Shown: positions 6,410 to 7,139 of the stretch, piece after piece
How the letters are laid out: each line of letters starts with the position of its first letter
How positions within the stretch are numbered: the first letter of the stretch is position 1
DNA from: Bacteroidota bacterium
Lineage (GTDB): Bacteria; Bacteroidota; Ignavibacteria; Ignavibacteriales; Ignavibacteriaceae
Assembly (NCBI GenBank): GCA_021778375.1
Contig: JAJYCM010000137.1
Span: 1 to 7,139, forward strand
DNA: 7,139 nucleotides
Direction of reading: 5' to 3'
Made by a program: the position numbers and the translations under genes
Notes under the pieces: model-generated
The model's input: only the letters and a program-made list of their open reading frames with translations
Database searches by the model: none
Told to the model about the DNA's origin: nothing

Positions 6410-7139
6410 TTAGAATTTAAATCCAAGAGAAACAGTATTGCCGGTACCTAAGCCGTATTGAAATGGTGTGAAAGCATAATCAAAGTCTAAATTTCCCCAC
6501 ATTATACCTAATCCGGCAGTAAAGTTTTTTGAAATATAATTTGATTGATAACCCCCTCGAAGCGCTATCATGTTATCGTAAGTTACTTCAGCGCCAAGGT
6601 TGAAATGAGCATCGTTTGTGGGAGTATATTTTAAAAATTCGGCTGCAAGGTCAACTCCGATTTTATTGCCCGGAAGATGGAACTGATAATTTGGACCAAT
6701 TCTGATTTCCGTCGGTAGTTTAGTATCTTGATTCCTTAGTTGGTTCATTGAGCCAAGATTTCTAATTACGGCAACTGCACTTAAGCCTTCTACCGGTGTT
6801 TTATAATTTAATCCGAAATCAAATCCCCAACCTGTAGCTTCATCAACATATAAACCTTCGTAAAGATATTTAATTGTTGCGCCGAATGAGATATTATCTG
6901 CAATATGAAAGCCTGTGCTGATGCTTCCGAAAAAATATTCTGCATTAAATGAAGCAATAGGATCGGTAGTCGCTTGAGTTCTAATCGGAATATCATTTAT
7001 TGAGGTTACATTTAGACCAAGTGCAAAAGGGATTCCATATATATCTGTTTTAGCGCCTAAGATTTCGCTCCGTACTCCTTGTATCCATTCATTATGCATC
7101 AATAAAATTTGATTACCTGATGTCCCGCTTAAATTTGCG
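6410..7139 (-). CDS. PorV/PorQ-family outer-membrane beta-barrel protein, C-terminal part (partial)
   Basis: The minus-strand frame runs from a TAA at 6410-6412 to the window's right edge with no stop, so the N-terminus is outside. The visible part is about 242 residues. A TTG at 7100-7102 could be mistaken for a start, but the frame continues upstream with ANLSGTSGNQILLM before HNEW, and that stretch matches the PorV/PorQ pattern of a Gly/Ser-rich segment, a strand, then a His-x-x-Trp motif. The rest alternates short amphipathic strands with Gly/Asn turns, including GATIKYLYEGLYVDEATGWG and GFDFGLNYK, and ends in SLGFKF, the terminal Phe typical of outer-membrane barrels. PorV shuttles T9SS cargo to the sortase; PorQ relatives are FadL-like barrels, and many Ignavibacteria-type genomes carry several copies of unknown role. 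It is convergent with the operon and so transcribed separately. Its role cannot be set from this fragment. Confidence 0.75.
   Translation of the reverse strand, partial: ANLSGTSGNQILLMHNEWIQGVRSEILGAKTDIYGIPFALGLNVTSINDIPIRTQATTDPIASFNAEYFFGSISTGFHIADNISFGATIKYLYEGLYVDEATGWGFDFGLNYKTPVEGLSAVAVIRNLGSMNQLRNQDTKLPTEIRIGPNYQFHLPGNKIGVDLAAEFLKYTPTNDAHFNLGAEVTYDNMIALRGGYQSNYISKNFTAGLGIMWGNLDFDYAFTPFQYGLGTGNTVSLGFKF

Noticed and set aside
7100..7102. TTG as the start of the minus-strand outer-membrane protein (230 residues).
   Set aside because: The same frame stays open to the window edge and the extra residues fit the PorV/PorQ pattern. The protein would otherwise lack its signal peptide, so this is a truncated gene rather than a short one.

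Overview
The window is AT-rich, with dense genes and short intergenic gaps. It looks like chromosomal sequence from a member of the Bacteroidota/Chlorobi/Ignavibacteria group. Three things suggest this: a C-terminal tail resembling a type IX secretion (T9SS) type A sorting domain at the left edge, an outer-membrane protein of the PorV/PorQ kind at the right edge, and a Sec signal peptide followed directly by Gln in the middle gene. The lineage is an inference from protein style; no rRNA or other taxonomic marker is present.

Layout: (1) positions 1-81, + strand, are the last 26 codons of a protein ending in a T9SS-like sorting tail. (2) Positions 90-2552, + strand, encode a full-length GH2 beta-mannosidase without a signal peptide, starting at TTG behind a good Shine-Dalgarno sequence. 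(3) Positions 2595-5162, + strand, encode an exported 855-residue protein with the architecture of (alpha/alpha)6-barrel glycosidases; its exact family and substrate are not recognised. (4) Positions 5199-6305, + strand, encode an intact MalK/UgpC/MsmX-type ABC ATPase for carbohydrate uptake. (5) Positions 6306-6409 are a convergent intergenic gap with weak hairpins. (6) Positions 6410-7139, - strand, encode the C-terminal part of a PorV/PorQ-like outer-membrane beta-barrel protein whose N-terminus lies beyond the window.

The four + strand genes have gaps of 8, 42 and 36 bases and no visible internal terminator, so they are probably one transcript. The likely theme is glycan use. A surface or secreted T9SS cargo (function unseen) and the exported glycosidase-like protein would work outside the cytoplasm, the MalK-type ATPase would power sugar or oligosaccharide import, and the cytoplasmic beta-mannosidase would release mannose from imported beta-mannosides. 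This division of labour is inferred. No permease, binding protein, SusC/SusD pair or regulator is visible here. The most interesting piece is the exported (alpha/alpha)6-type protein, which has acidic residues placed as in glycosidases but no family I can name with confidence. I found no CRISPR array, mobile element, tRNA, rRNA or riboswitch.
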